This document shows, piece after piece, positions 32,328 to 41,901 of a stretch of 64,000 nucleotides of DNA. Numbering within the stretch: position 1 is the first letter of the stretch; each line of letters opens with the position of its first letter. The notes under the pieces were generated by a model, which made no database searches, was not told where the DNA came from, and was given only the letters and a program-made list of their open reading frames with translations. The stretch is from the NCBI RefSeq assembly GCF_006569185.2, contig NZ_VIGC02000032.1:1-64000 (forward strand), read 5' to 3'. The position numbers and the translations under genes were made by a program. This stretch comes from Litorilinea aerophila (GTDB lineage: Bacteria; Chloroflexota; Anaerolineae; Caldilineales; Caldilineaceae).

Positions 32328-32885
32328 CTAGGCGGCCTCTTTTTGCCGCAGGGATTCCAGGGATTCGATCTCCTCTGGGCCGACCATGGCCCGGGCGATT
32401 TCCGCCCGCCGATACTTGGCAAAGGTCTCCCGTCCTTGTTTTTCCCGCAGCTTGTCCAGGCCATAGAGCAGGGCTTCGGGCCTGGGTGGGCAGCCGGGGA
32501 TGTAGACGTCCACCGGGATCAGCTTGTCCACGCCCTGGATGATGGCGTAGTTGTTGAAGGGGCCGCCGGCGCTGGCGCAGATGCCCATGGCGATCACCCA
32601 TTTGGGCTCCAACATCTGGTCGTAGATCCGCTTGACCACCGGCGCCATCTTGTTGCTCACCCGGCCGGAGACGATCATGAGGTCGGCCTGGCGGGGGCTG
32701 GCCCGGAAGAGCTCTGAGCCATAGCGGGCGATATCGAAGCGCGCGGTGCTGGTGGCGATCATCTCCATGGCACAGCAGGCCAGGCCAAACAGGAGGGGCC
32801 AGGTGCTGTTCTGTCGGCCCCAGTTGACCAGGCTTTCTAGCCTGGCGGTGAGAATCCCTTCTGGCAATTTTTCTTCAAGGCCCAT
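32328..32885 (-). CDS. nuoB: NADH-quinone oxidoreductase subunit B (complete operon)
   Basis: Carries cluster N2, the electron donor to quinone. 185 aa from ATG 32885 ([17 protein letters not shown]), with GAGGG upstream; an in-frame ATG at 32918 is the alternative. The four N2 ligands are present: tandem Cys in [10 protein letters not shown], Cys in [11 protein letters not shown], and Cys in [15 protein letters not shown]. RIGPNxxx-like quinone partner regions lie in NuoH. Confidence 0.95.
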   Translation of the reverse strand: MGLEEKLPEGILTARLESLVNWGRQNSTWPLLFGLACCAMEMIATSTARFDIARYGSELFRASPRQADLMIVSGRVSNKMAPVVKRIYDQMLEPKWVIAMGICASAGGPFNNYAIIQGVDKLIPVDVYIPGCPPRPEALLYGLDKLREKQGRETFAKYRRAEIARAMVGPEEIESLESLRQKEAA

Positions 32886-32932
32886 GGTGAAATTTCCCTC
32901 GTCTTGACTTGACGTCATCTTGACTTTTACGT

Positions 32933-32966
32933 CTTGATGTTGCGCTCTACTTGATGTTGCGCTCTA
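32933..32966. repeat. Two perfect tandem copies of a 17-bp unit
   Basis: CTTGATGTTGCGCTCTA occurs twice head to tail (32933-32949, 32950-32966) just upstream of nuoB in the transcribed strand. Flanking bases also repeat CTTGA and ACGTC words. Function unknown. Confidence 0.8.
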
Positions 32967-33370
32967 CATGCTGCGCCTGTTGTCGACGGCGTAACCTCGA
33001 CTGGATGGCACAGCTGGACTTGGGCTTGTCCCCTTTGGTTTGTCCTTGTTGCTTGTTCCCGGCCATCGGGCCGCGATGGCGGATGGCAACGGGCGGGGGT
33101 CAACCATTAACCCTATCGAATTCAGACATCCCTGTCAATGTTGGCATGCCTGTCAACGTTGGATGGTGAGATAACAGCTTCCGGGAGGGGGCAGCCGAGC
33201 CGAGCCACGCTGATCGTCCCGCCCTCCTCCCGGAAGCCAGTCTGTTTTCATGCTGGGCGGGCCTCCGTGGTACCCGGGGCACCGGGCCCGTCCCTCTCTG
33301 TCGCCGTCTGTCACCCTGGCGCTTCAACGGACCGTAGCCCGTTGCTTGCGCCTCTGCCCGGCGCTGGCTG
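32967..33370. other. Non-coding gap between nuoA and nuoB
   Basis: No gene supported. The 485-base gap (32886-33370) is unusual inside a nuo operon. It holds the 17-bp tandem repeat at 32933-32966, a pair of similar 17-18 base direct repeats at about 33129-33165 (core CCTGTCAAYGTTGG), and a hairpin with arms 33177-33189 and 33225-33237 (GCTTCCGGGAGG/CCTCCCGGAAGC, loop ~35). There is no T-tract, so termination is not indicated. A 98-residue minus-strand frame at 33100-33396 has biased Arg/Gly content and no family and is not called. Confidence 0.6.
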
Positions 33371-33748
33371 TCATTTCTGCCCCCAGTCCAGCGCACCTTT
33401 CTTCCACTCGTAGATCAGGCCGACGATCAAAACGAGCAGGAAGAAGCCCATGGGCAGCAGGGCCAGGGCGGCAGAGTAGGTGTCCCGGAGATCCCGGATG
33501 ATGGCGGCCCAGGGGTAGAGGAAAATGACTTCGATGTCAAACAGGATGAAGAGCATGGCCACCAGGTAATACTTAACCGGGAAGCGCCGTCGGGCATCGG
33601 CAAAGGGAATGATGCCGGACTCGTAGGGTTCCAGCTTCTGCTTGTTGTCCCGGCGGGGGCCCAGCAGGCTGGGCAGGATGATGGTAATGGCCGATAGAAC
33701 GCTGGCGACGATCAGGAAGATGAGTAAGGGCAGATAGTCAGTTGCCAC
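33371..33748 (-). CDS. nuoA: NADH-quinone oxidoreductase subunit A (complete operon)
   Basis: Three-helix membrane subunit, first gene of the complete operon. 125 aa. The family block KLEPYESGI and the conserved acidic helix LFILFDIEVIFLYPWA are present. Ends KKGALDWGQK. Starts ATG 33748. The nuoA1-nuoB gap is long (485 bases); the divergent second operon begins 855 bases away. Confidence 0.96.
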   Translation of the reverse strand: MATDYLPLLIFLIVASVLSAITIILPSLLGPRRDNKQKLEPYESGIIPFADARRRFPVKYYLVAMLFILFDIEVIFLYPWAAIIRDLRDTYSAALALLPMGFFLLVLIVGLIYEWKKGALDWGQK

Positions 33749-33858
33749 GGCTGTCTATATCTCCTTGGGATCTCCTTGGGTCCGGTGTATGGCTTTGGCG
33801 TATGGCTTCAGCGCCCAAACGCCTATCCTGTTGCCGGTTGAAGACATGACAAAAGATA

Positions 33859-33882
33859 GACTCAACACCTGGGTGTTGAGTC
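33859..33882. promoter_or_regulatory. Perfect palindromic operator candidate
   Basis: GACTCAACACC and GGTGTTGAGTC flank a 2-base centre (TG), a perfect 11-bp dyad. It lies 111 bases upstream of nuoA of the complete operon and ~720 bases upstream of the second. The size and symmetry suit a dimeric repressor or activator site; it does not match the Rex consensus. No regulator gene is next to it. Confidence 0.6.
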
Positions 33883-34296
33883 GTCAGACAGGGGCACAGC
33901 CCGGCTGAGCGGGCACCGGTATAGCCTGGTGTAGAGGCCACACCAGAGATTCAGCAGATACCCTCTGGGAGGCACCCTCAATGAGTTGCGTTTCTGCCGG
34001 GCTTGGCAGGCGCCCCTGGTAACAGCGGCAGGCTTCATGGATCTGGCACCATGGATTTCACCATGGATTTGGCGCCGGTTTGGCGCAGCCGAATCATACT
34101 GTGCCCTGTGTGTCGTACCGCCGTGTAATTCGCAGCCAAACTAATTGTTAATTCTATCACGAGCGTATGGGCGTGTCAACATTTGGCGGCTGCGCCAAAT
34201 CAATGGGGCGTTTCCTGGACCCGGCGCATTGGTAGTTGCTGGGGGGCGGGCAAGTCGGGCCATGCAGGGCGTGTGCGCCCGGTGGCTTTATGCTTT

Positions 34297-34326
34297 TTGC
34301 TCTGGCTTTGTAAAGCATGCTACAAT
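34297..34326 (+). promoter_or_regulatory. Candidate promoter of the membrane-arm nuo operon
   Basis: Extended -10 TGC-TACAAT (34318-34326), with a weak -35 TTGCTC at 34297-34302 and an 18-base spacer. Leader of about 270 bases to nuoA2. Confidence 0.45.
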
Positions 34327-34603
34327 CTCAGCTGCTGTCCTCCTGCTCTGTTCTGATGATGCTGTTGGCCTGGGTTGCAGGCATAAGCCGATTTCCCGCC
34401 GGGCAAATTTTCCGATAACCTTGTGGGTATGCTACCATACGTCGGTGTTTGTTACGTTCTACACAAACGCAGCGGGCTCTGTCCCGTGGCCCGCCCTTTA
34501 TCGCGACCTGGATTTATCGCGACCTGAATCTTGGACCGGGTGATTACACAGGTTGATGATCCTTCTCTACCAGTCTCTACCAGTTGGCGAGGAGTAACCC
34601 CGC

Positions 34604-34960
34604 ATGTTGCAACAATATGCCTTTGTTCTAATTTTGAGCGTGCTGGCCTTTTTGTTGCCCACCATCACCATTATCCTGGGCATGATTTTGGGGCCCAGGC
34701 GCCCGGATCCGGTTAAGGTGGACATCTATGAGAGCGGTATGGAGACGGTGGGGGATACCTGGGTGCAGTTCCGGGCCCAGTATTACCTGATCGGCCTGAT
34801 CTTCCTGATCTTCGATGTGGAAGTCATCTTCCTCTTCCCCATCGCCGTGGCCTACCAGCGGCTGTCGTTCTTTGGGGTGGTGGCTACCATCACTTTTGTG
34901 GTCATCCTGCTGTTGGGCCTGTTCCTGGAATGGCGCAAGGGCGCCTTGGAATGGCAGTAG
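34604..34960 (+). CDS. nuoA: NADH-quinone oxidoreductase subunit A, second copy (membrane-arm operon)
   Basis: 118 aa, three membrane helices. KVDIYESGMETVGDTWVQFRAQYYLIGLIFLIFDVEVIFLFP holds the family loop and acidic helix; ends WRKGALEWQ. It is clearly homologous to but diverged from the first copy. ATG 34604 follows GGAG by 9 bases. It starts an operon in which no nuoB, nuoCD, nuoE, nuoF, nuoG or nuoI is found. Confidence 0.95.
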   Translation: MLQQYAFVLILSVLAFLLPTITIILGMILGPRRPDPVKVDIYESGMETVGDTWVQFRAQYYLIGLIFLIFDVEVIFLFPIAVAYQRLSFFGVVATITFVVILLLGLFLEWRKGALEWQ

Positions 34961-35099
34961 TTTGGAATGGCAGTAATGCAGTAGTAAATGCAGTAGTTTG
35001 GATGGCGGTAGTAAGAGTAAATCCTGGGGGATGCTGCCCTGGTTCCTGGAAACCGTCTGTGCTCCTTGAAGCACCCAAAAGGCTGAGGTGGAGGTTTTG

Positions 35100-36323
35100 A
35101 TGCAGCTGTGGAGTGAGACCCTATCAAACTGGCTGGCGGGCCTGGGTTTGCCCGAGCCTGTCGCCCTGACCGTCGCCTATCTGGTGGGCGCGCTGGTCCT
35201 GGCCACCTTTGCGCCACTGCTGGCCCTGATCCTGATCTGGATCACCCGCAAGGTGATCAGCCGCCTCCAGGACCGGATTGGCCCCAATCGGGTGGGCAAA
35301 TATGGCCTGCTGCAGACGGTGGCCGATGCCCTGAAGTTGCTGTCCAAAGAGGACATCCGGCCGGCCAATGCGGATCCCATTTCGTACAACCTGGCCCCCA
35401 TCCTCTCGGTCTTTGGGGTCATCATGTCCCTGGCGGTGGTCGCCTTTGCCCCGGGCCTCATCGGCGCAGACCTGAATGTGGGCGTGCTCTACCTGGTGGC
35501 CCTGGGTTCCATTGGTATCATGGCCGCGCTGATGGCCGGTTGGGGCAGCAGCAATAAGTATGCGCTGCTGGCAGGTTTCCGGGTGGTGGCCCAGCTCCTG
35601 AGCTACGAAATCCCCATGGTGCTGTCCATGCTGGCGCCGGTGTTGTTGGCGGGTACCATGCGCCTGGGGGGGATCTCGGAAGCCCAGGCGCTGCGCATCT
35701 TCGGTTTCAACATCGGCCTGGGCTGGTTCGTCTTCATCATGCCTGCCGCCTTCCTGATCTTCTTCATCAGCGCCCTGGCGGAAGGAGAACAGACGCCCTT
35801 TGACCTGCTGGAGGCGGAGTCGGAGCTGATCGCCGGCTTCCACATCGAGTACTCCGGCATGAAGTTCGCCATGTTCTTCCTGGCCCAGTTCCTGAACAGT
35901 TTCTTCCTGGGCGCCATCGCCGTCATGCTCTTCCTGGGTGGCTGGCAGGGCCCCCTGGTGGACCAGATTCCGCTGCTGGGGCTGGTCTATTTCCTGGCCA
36001 AAACGTTCGCCGTCTATGTGGTGGTCCAGTGGATCAAGGGGACGTTCCCCCGGGTTCGCATCGATCAGATGATGGCCTTTGCCTGGAAGGTCCTGGTGCC
36101 CCAGGTGCTGGCCCTGATCCTCTGGCAGATGCTGGTGATGAAGCTGCCGGCGCCCACCTGGGTCCAATATGGGCTGATCCTGGTGGGGAATCTGGCGGTG
36201 ATCGGAGTGGTCGTCCGGATCCTGGGCCGCTACTTCCAGCAGGAGCAGGTGCGCAGCAAGCGGGCCTTCGAACCCCGCTCCCTCATCGGCACCATGCAGC
36301 CGGCCCCTTCATCAGGGGATTGA
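35100..36323 (+). CDS. nuoH: NADH-quinone oxidoreductase subunit H, second copy, with altered conserved residues
   Basis: 407 aa from ATG 35100 (GGAGG 5 bases upstream; GTG 35088 is possible), about 75 longer than the first copy because of a longer N terminus, an internal [14 protein letters not shown]-type region and a C-terminal extension. The frame keeps [23 protein letters not shown] and [15 protein letters not shown]. But the usually invariant Glu of WFERK is Thr49 here (WITRK), the Arg of NRSPFD is Gln (EQTPFD), and PFDLPE is PFDLLE. These residues line the quinone channel and its proton link in studied complexes. Activity with quinone is therefore uncertain. Confidence 0.92.
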   Translation: MQLWSETLSNWLAGLGLPEPVALTVAYLVGALVLATFAPLLALILIWITRKVISRLQDRIGPNRVGKYGLLQTVADALKLLSKEDIRPANADPISYNLAPILSVFGVIMSLAVVAFAPGLIGADLNVGVLYLVALGSIGIMAALMAGWGSSNKYALLAGFRVVAQLLSYEIPMVLSMLAPVLLAGTMRLGGISEAQALRIFGFNIGLGWFVFIMPAAFLIFFISALAEGEQTPFDLLEAESELIAGFHIEYSGMKFAMFFLAQFLNSFFLGAIAVMLFLGGWQGPLVDQIPLLGLVYFLAKTFAVYVVVQWIKGTFPRVRIDQMMAFAWKVLVPQVLALILWQMLVMKLPAPTWVQYGLILVGNLAVIGVVVRILGRYFQQEQVRSKRAFEPRSLIGTMQPAPSSGD

Positions 36324-36422
36324 GGCGTCCGGGCGCATCCATCTGTCTGGTGTGTATTCGACCCATGACCTTTGTTTTCGACGATTCCTGGTTTGCGAGT
36401 CTGTAGCGAAGGGGCAAGATTT

Positions 36423-36944
36423 ATGCCAGCCATTCTTGACCATCTGCCCACTGTGCAACAGGTGATCTTCATCCTGATTGGCCTCTTCACTGCCGTCAGC
36501 GCCCTGCTGGTGGTGGTGGCGCCGAACCTGTTCCACAATGCCCTGGCCCTGGTGGCCACCTTTTTCGGCGTCACCGGCCTGTATGTCCTGCTGGAGGCGG
36601 AATTCCTGGCCGTCAGCCAGGTCCTGATCTACGTGGGGGCCATTTCCACGCTGATCACCTTCGCCATCATGTTGACCCGGGGCATGATGTACGGGAGGAC
36701 ATCGCCCACCAACCAGCAGCGGTTGGCCGCAGCCATCATGGCTGTCCTCTTCTTCCTGGTGTTGGCGGGGTTGCTGGTGCATGTGCCCTGGCCGGTGGTG
36801 GGCGCCGAACTGAAGGCGGGCGAGGCCATCATCGCCGATCTGGGTGAGCTCTTTGTCACCACCTATCTCATCCCGTTCGAATTGATGGCCCTGCTGCTGT
36901 TGGTCGCCCTGGCCGGCGCGCTGATGCTGGCCCGAGATCGCTGA
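36423..36944 (+). CDS. nuoJ: NADH-quinone oxidoreductase subunit J, second copy
   Basis: 173 aa, five helices. [48 protein letters not shown] matches the family pi-bulge region. Start ATG 36423 with AAGGGG 8 bases upstream; the longer open frame from 36372 lacks similarity. The position after nuoH with no nuoI between differs from the standard H-I-J order of the first operon. Confidence 0.94.
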   Translation: MPAILDHLPTVQQVIFILIGLFTAVSALLVVVAPNLFHNALALVATFFGVTGLYVLLEAEFLAVSQVLIYVGAISTLITFAIMLTRGMMYGRTSPTNQQRLAAAIMAVLFFLVLAGLLVHVPWPVVGAELKAGEAIIADLGELFVTTYLIPFELMALLLLVALAGALMLARDR

Positions 36945-37010
36945 TGGGGTGTTGACCGGCGTTGATGAGATTGCCGTTGAAACTGTCGATGGAGGAGGCG
37001 TAGGGGTTTC

Positions 37011-37322
37011 ATGGTTCCACTGAACTGGTACTTAATTCTGAGCGCGTTTGTCTTTTCCTGCGGCCTGTATGCCGCCCTGGCCCGGCGCAACGCCATTGCC
37101 GCCCTGATGGGTATTGAGCTGATGCTGAACGCGGTCAATATCAATCTGGTGGCCTTCTGGCGCTATGGCAATGCCGTGGAGGCCCTGGCCGGCCAGGTGT
37201 TCGCCATCTTCGTCATCGCGGTGGCGGCCGCCGAGGTGGCCGTGGGGCTGGCGCTGATCATCTCGGTCTATCGCCTGCGCCGGACGGTCAACCTGGACGA
37301 GCTGGACACGCTGCGGGGCTAA
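37011..37322 (+). CDS. nuoK: NADH-quinone oxidoreductase subunit K, second copy
   Basis: 103 aa, three helices. The conserved membrane Glu residues appear in LMGIELMLNAVNINLVAF and AAAEVAVGLALIISVYRL. ATG 37011 has a purine-rich GGAGGAGG region about 20 bases upstream and AGGGG 6 bases upstream. Confidence 0.95.
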   Translation: MVPLNWYLILSAFVFSCGLYAALARRNAIAALMGIELMLNAVNINLVAFWRYGNAVEALAGQVFAIFVIAVAAAEVAVGLALIISVYRLRRTVNLDELDTLRG

Positions 37323-37461
37323 CCCCTCCGCCGGCGCTGGTCCGTTCGGGATACCCGGTGAAAGACGGGCCTGCTCCATGGAAGTCGGGGACGGTCTGGC
37401 CGCCTTGATGCCTTGACGGGAGGCCTCGAGTGAGGGCCAGGCAGAGGAGTGTGCCACATCC

Positions 37462-37815
37462 ATGCCGAAGCAGATGTTGACCGGCACCCTGGATGAACAG
37501 TGCGAGTTTCTCTACCGGGTGGCCCAGGAGAAGATGGCCCAGGGAAACTACACGGGTGCTGTCCACGCACTGAAGGAAATTGTCAAATACGCACCGGACT
37601 ACCGGGATGCCCAGGCCCTGTTGGCCGAGGCCAGGCAGCGCAAAGCGGCCCAGTCGGCCCTCCTCTGGTGGGGGCTGGCAGGCGGGGCCCTCTTCATCGG
37701 GGTAGGCACGGTGTTGCAGGTGAGCAATGATCTGATCTTTCTGCTGTTGGCACTGGTGGGTGCCCTGGTCGGCTACGGAGTCGGCACTTTTTTTGTGCGG
37801 TTACGGGTTCGTTGA
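37462..37815 (+). CDS. Small TPR-repeat protein with two C-terminal membrane helices, inside the membrane-arm nuo operon
   Basis: 117 aa. Residues 13-57 look like a tetratricopeptide-type pair of helices (CEFLYRVAQEKMAQGNYTGA, VHALKEIVKYAPDYRDAQAL). Residues 66-88 and 90-112 form two hydrophobic helices, with a basic end (FFVRLRVR). It lies in the plus-strand nuo operon between nuoK2 and nuoL2, without its own promoter or terminator that I can see. Not a standard complex I subunit. A role as an assembly factor or accessory subunit is inference from position only. Confidence 0.8.
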   Translation: MPKQMLTGTLDEQCEFLYRVAQEKMAQGNYTGAVHALKEIVKYAPDYRDAQALLAEARQRKAAQSALLWWGLAGGALFIGVGTVLQVSNDLIFLLLALVGALVGYGVGTFFVRLRVR

Positions 37816-37875
37816 ACGCAGGCCCCAGTCGCCCACGAGTCAATTTAATCTGGCCATAAAAGCGAGGATGATCTA

Positions 37876-40107
37876 ATGGAGGGATTTCTCAACTTAGCCT
37901 GGTTTGTGCCGATACCGCCCTTTCTGGCCTTTGTCGCCATTATCCTGTTCCTGAACCGGAACAAGGAGGTGAGCGCCCTGACGGCCATCGGTGGGGTGGC
38001 GCTCAGCTTTCTCTTGAGCTGGCCCATTGCCTTTGCCGCCTTCACCACCGATCACTTCGGCGCGCATCCGGTGGAAGGCCAGCTCTTCAGCATCCCCACC
38101 GGTGCCAGCCGGCTTTGGGTGGGCTATCAGGTGGACCCGGCCAATGCCCTGATGTTGTTCATGTCCTCTTTCCTGCTGTTGATGATCTTCATCTACTCCA
38201 GGGGCTACATGACCTTCCCGGGGCATCTGAATCCGGCCATGTATCCGGTCTCCTATGAGCAGGGCAAGGATCCCCGCTACAGCCGCTTCATGGCCTACAT
38301 CAGCCTCTTCGCCACCGGTATGTTGGGCCTGGTGGTCTCCAACTCCCTGCTGACCTTCTTCATCTTCTGGGAGATCATGGGGCTCTGTAGCTACCTGCTC
38401 ATCGGCTTCTGGTACGAAAAGCCCTCAGCCCAGGCCGCCTCGCTCAAGGCGTTTGTCACCACCCGGGTGGGCGATGTCATCATGCTCATCGGCATGATGT
38501 TCCTGTACGTGCACAGCGAGCCCAGCAGCCTCCTGTTCGCCGATATTCTGAACCCGGAGAACCTGCACCACCTGGCCGAGATGACGGTCACCGTGCCCCT
38601 GGTCAATGTGACCGTGCCCTGGGTGGCGCTGATTGCCTTCCTCATCTTCTTCGGCACTGTGGGCAAGAGCGCCCAGTTCCCCCTCCATGTCTGGTTGCCG
38701 GACGCCATGGAAGGCCCCACCCCGGTCAGCGCCATGATCCATGCGGCCACCATGGTCTCCGCCGGTGTCTTCTTGCTGGTCCGCATGTTCCCCCTCTACT
38801 ACGTGGCGGGGGAGGCAGCGCCGGGCGTCTTAAACTTTGTGGCGTTTATCGGCGCCTTCACCGCCCTCTTTGCCTCCACCATCGCTGTGGCCCAGTGGGA
38901 CATCAAGCGGGTGCTGGCCTACTCCACCATCAGCCAGTTGGGCTACATGGTGGCGGCCATCGGCATCGGCGCCTACGTGGCGGCCCTCTTCCACCTGATT
39001 ACCCACGCCTTTTTTAAGGCGTTGCTCTTCCTGGGCTCCGGCAGCGTGATCCACGGGGTGGAGCATGGCCACCACCATGTCCATGAGCACGGCGGCCATG
39101 GGCACGGCGAGGAACACGGCCACGAGGTTCATCCTATCCAGCGGCCGGATGGCGTCCTGGATCCCCAGGATCCCCAGGACATGCGCAACATGGGTGGTCT
39201 CCTGAATCGGATGCCCCGAACGGCCTGGACCTTTATCATCGGTGGCCTGGCCCTGAGTGGCTTCCCCCTGGTGACTGCCGGCTTCTGGTCCAAGGATGAG
39301 ATCCTGGCCAGTGCCTGGTATGGTCAGCACTACGGCGTCTTCTGGACGCTGGCCATCGCGGCCTTCCTGACTGCTTTCTACACCGCCCGCCAGATTGGCC
39401 TGACCTTCCTGGGCGAACCTCGCACGGAGATGGCCTCCCATGCGCCGGAGAGCGTGCCCAGCATGACCTGGCCCCTGATTCTGATTTCGCCCTTTGCCAT
39501 CGGCCTGGGCTGGTTTGGCATTCCGGCCTCCTTCCCCGGCCTGGGCGCGCTGGTGCCCAACTGGCTGGAGCACTTCCTGGAGCCCTTTATCGAATACATG
39601 GAAGTTCACGTGCCCCATCCGGGCTTCGACATCGTGCCCCTGGGCGTCTCTTTGCTGGTGGCCCTGGGCGGCCTGGCTGTGGGCTTCGCCGTCTACGGTC
39701 GTGGGTTGGGTGCCGAACAGATCGATCCCCTGCGGAAGTTGCTGGGACCCATCTGGGTTCTCTTCCATCGCAAGTATTATGTGGATGAGTTCTACCAGTA
39801 CACAGTGATCGCCTTTGCCCGTGGGCTCTCCCGCTTCCTCTACTGGGTGGACGACGTGTGGGTCATCGATCCCATCGTCGATGCCATCGGCCGCCTGGCC
39901 GTCCGGTTCGCCCAGGTCTGTGCGGCGGTGGACCGCTTTGTGGTGGACGGCATTGTCAACGGCGCCGGCTGGCTGACGGACTGGTCCGGCCGGGCCCTGC
40001 GCAACGTCCAGGACGGCCATGTCCAGGCCTATCTGCTGCTGGCAGCGGCCACGGTGACCATCTGGCTCCTGCTCAAGGCGCTGCCGGTCATCCTGACGCT
40101 GGTCTAA
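37876..40107 (+). CDS. nuoL: NADH-quinone oxidoreductase subunit L, second copy, with His-rich insertion
   Basis: 743 aa, about 110 longer than the first copy. Conserved [35 protein letters not shown] and [19 protein letters not shown]; the lateral-helix end is present. Between the [12 protein letters not shown] region and [12 protein letters not shown] lies an inserted charged loop of about 40 residues. Residues 393-419 of it hold 12 His ([20 protein letters not shown] core), followed by a Pro/Asp/Gln stretch. Extra length also comes from a long first periplasmic region. The loop could bind metal or sense pH. The first copy lacks it. Confidence 0.95.
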   Translation: MEGFLNLAWFVPIPPFLAFVAIILFLNRNKEVSALTAIGGVALSFLLSWPIAFAAFTTDHFGAHPVEGQLFSIPTGASRLWVGYQVDPANALMLFMSSFLLLMIFIYSRGYMTFPGHLNPAMYPVSYEQGKDPRYSRFMAYISLFATGMLGLVVSNSLLTFFIFWEIMGLCSYLLIGFWYEKPSAQAASLKAFVTTRVGDVIMLIGMMFLYVHSEPSSLLFADILNPENLHHLAEMTVTVPLVNVTVPWVALIAFLIFFGTVGKSAQFPLHVWLPDAMEGPTPVSAMIHAATMVSAGVFLLVRMFPLYYVAGEAAPGVLNFVAFIGAFTALFASTIAVAQWDIKRVLAYSTISQLGYMVAAIGIGAYVAALFHLITHAFFKALLFLGSGSVIHGVEHGHHHVHEHGGHGHGEEHGHEVHPIQRPDGVLDPQDPQDMRNMGGLLNRMPRTAWTFIIGGLALSGFPLVTAGFWSKDEILASAWYGQHYGVFWTLAIAAFLTAFYTARQIGLTFLGEPRTEMASHAPESVPSMTWPLILISPFAIGLGWFGIPASFPGLGALVPNWLEHFLEPFIEYMEVHVPHPGFDIVPLGVSLLVALGGLAVGFAVYGRGLGAEQIDPLRKLLGPIWVLFHRKYYVDEFYQYTVIAFARGLSRFLYWVDDVWVIDPIVDAIGRLAVRFAQVCAAVDRFVVDGIVNGAGWLTDWSGRALRNVQDGHVQAYLLLAAATVTIWLLLKALPVILTLV

Positions 40108-40190
40108 CCTGTAGGGTATATCCATAGCCTGCATTGATTTGATTATTGACTGTTTGATTTCCAAGCCAGGTGTCTGCGGAGGAAATATCC

Positions 40191-41801
40191 ATGGAATTTC
40201 TTGATCAGTGGGTGTTGCCAATTATCCTGTTCTGGCCGGTGGTGGCCGCTGTGGTGGCGCTCCTTATGGACGATGAGCGGAGCATCAAGTGGTGGTCCGT
40301 GATCGCCAGCCTGCTGCCCCTGGGGTTGAGCACCTATATGCTGCTCACCTATGACTTCCAGGCAGGGGGCATGCAATTTGAGGTGAATGTGCCCTGGATC
40401 GAAGCGCTCAACTCCAGCTTCCATCTGGGGGTGGATGGGCTGAGTGTTCCCCTGGTCTTCCTGACGGCCCTGCTCTCCACCCTGAGCATCTACTATAGTG
40501 CAGGCACCATTCGCCACCGGGTCAAGGAATACTTTGTCATGTTCCATCTCCTGGAGATGAGCATGCTGGGTGTCTTCCTGGCCCTGGACTACGTGCTCTT
40601 CTATGTCTTCTGGGAGATCAGCCTGGTGCCCATGTATCTGCTCATCGGCATCTGGGGCGGCCCGAACCGGAACTACGCGGCCATCAAGTTCTTCATCTAC
40701 ACCCTGGTAGGTTCGGTGGCCATGCTGCTGGCCATCCTGGGCACCTACTTCGCCACCGGCACCTTCGACATTCTGGGGGCAGCGGCAGCCAAGCCCTTCA
40801 TGGATCTGCCGGGCGATAAGGCGCTCCTCTTCACCAGCCTGGCCTTCTGGGGCTTCTTCCTGGGCTTCGCCTTTAAGGTGCCCAGCTTCCCCTTCCACAC
40901 CTGGCTGCCCGACGCCCATACCGAGGCGCCCACCGCCGGGAGCGTCATCCTGGCCGGCGTCCTGCTGAAGTTGGGCGCCTACGGCTTCCTGCGCATCGTG
41001 CTGCCCACCTACCCCACGGCCAGCCAGTACTGGTCCCTCTGGGTGGTGGCCCTGGGCGCCATCGCCATCGTCTACGGCGCCTTCGTCTGTGTCGCCCAAA
41101 CTGACTTCAAGCGCCTCATCGCCTATAGCTCGGTGAGCCACATGGGCTACGTGATGCTGGGCATCGGCGCGGCGGCCAACGTGTTGACGCCGGAGGGCGC
41201 GGCCCGGGCTGCCGAGGCCTTCGGCCTGAGCACCGAAGCGGTGGCGGATAGCGCGGCCATGGCCATCAACGGCGCCACGTTGCAGATGTTCAACCACGGC
41301 ATCATTACCGGCGCCCTCTTCCTTTTGGTGGGCGTCATCTACGAACGGGCCCACACCCGGGAACTGGCCCGCTTCGGTGGCCTCAGCTCCAAGACACCCT
41401 GGTACTACGGCATGATGATGGTGGCCGGCTTCGCCAGCCTGGGGCTGCCCGGCCTGGCCGGCTTCTGGGCCGAATTTTTCACCTTCCGGGGCGCTTTTGC
41501 CCTGGTGCCGTACTGGGCTGCCTTCGGCACCATCGGTATCGTCATGACCGCGGTCTACATCCTTTGGCGCATCATCCAGAACGTCTTCCTGGGTGAATAC
41601 GACCCGAACAAGCTGCACCACTGGACCACGGTCGACGGGGTGGAGACCGACGGGCCAACCGACATGGTGGGCTTCGAGAAGCTGACCCTGTGGCCCTTGA
41701 TCATCGGCATGTTCCTCCTGGGCGTCTATCCGCCGCTCATTCTGAACTATTTCAACCGCTCCGCCGTCGAGCTGTTGCAGTTCGTCCAGGGCTTACTCTA
41801 G
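40191..41801 (+). CDS. nuoM: NADH-quinone oxidoreductase subunit M, second copy
   Basis: 536 aa. FYVFWEISLVPMYLLIGIWGG (conserved Glu), FAFKVPSFPFHTWLPDAHTEAPTAGS and DFKRLIAYSSVSHMGYVMLG are intact. An added Ala-rich loop follows GIGAAANVLTPEGAARAAEAFG, about 30 residues not in the first copy. ATG 40191 with GGAGG 8 bases upstream, preferred to the open frame from 40170. Stop TAG is followed immediately by repeat copy 4. Confidence 0.95.
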   Translation: MEFLDQWVLPIILFWPVVAAVVALLMDDERSIKWWSVIASLLPLGLSTYMLLTYDFQAGGMQFEVNVPWIEALNSSFHLGVDGLSVPLVFLTALLSTLSIYYSAGTIRHRVKEYFVMFHLLEMSMLGVFLALDYVLFYVFWEISLVPMYLLIGIWGGPNRNYAAIKFFIYTLVGSVAMLLAILGTYFATGTFDILGAAAAKPFMDLPGDKALLFTSLAFWGFFLGFAFKVPSFPFHTWLPDAHTEAPTAGSVILAGVLLKLGAYGFLRIVLPTYPTASQYWSLWVVALGAIAIVYGAFVCVAQTDFKRLIAYSSVSHMGYVMLGIGAAANVLTPEGAARAAEAFGLSTEAVADSAAMAINGATLQMFNHGIITGALFLLVGVIYERAHTRELARFGGLSSKTPWYYGMMMVAGFASLGLPGLAGFWAEFFTFRGAFALVPYWAAFGTIGIVMTAVYILWRIIQNVFLGEYDPNKLHHWTTVDGVETDGPTDMVGFEKLTLWPLIIGMFLLGVYPPLILNYFNRSAVELLQFVQGLL

Positions 41802-41887
41802 TAAATCCCGGCAGAAATTCGCCGCGGGCTCTACAAGAGTCGTACCGTCGAATTTCTGCCGTGGCATTTACGCCAGACTGTACTAGG
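41799..41887 (+). repeat. Palindromic intergenic repeat, copy 4 (nuoM2-nuoN2)
   Basis: The shortest copy (89 bp). It starts at the nuoM2 TAG stop, has the same 23-base 5' arm and the same ACGCCAGACTGTACTAGG 3' end as copy 1, and a shorter, different centre. It ends 14 bases before the nuoN2 start codon. Confidence 0.9.
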
Positions 41888-41901
41888 TAAAGGGGGCAAC
41901 C

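Larger units (their letters stand above)
33749..34603. other. Divergent regulatory region between two complex I operons
   Basis: 855 bases with no gene I can support. It contains the 24-bp inverted repeat at 33859-33882, a possible degenerate remnant of the palindromic repeat around 33955-34010 (CCCTCTGGG and TTTCTGCCGGG in the same order as copies 2 and 3), three near-identical CATGGAT words at 34036-34075, an extended -10 promoter candidate at 34318-34326, a second weaker one at 34430-34438 (TGC-TACCAT), and a repeated TTATCGCGACCTG at about 34498-34525. On the minus strand TATGAT (complement of 34093-34098) is a weak -10 candidate for the complete operon. Confidence 0.6.

Noticed and set aside
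33859-33882. Dyad as a Rex-type operator
   Set aside because: The Rex consensus is AT-rich TTGTGAAATA-type; this dyad does not match, so only a generic operator is claimed.
34145-34543. 132-codon plus-strand frame between the two nuo operons
   Set aside because: Composition and lack of any domain or good ribosome site make it unlikely; it spans the candidate promoter elements and repeated words.
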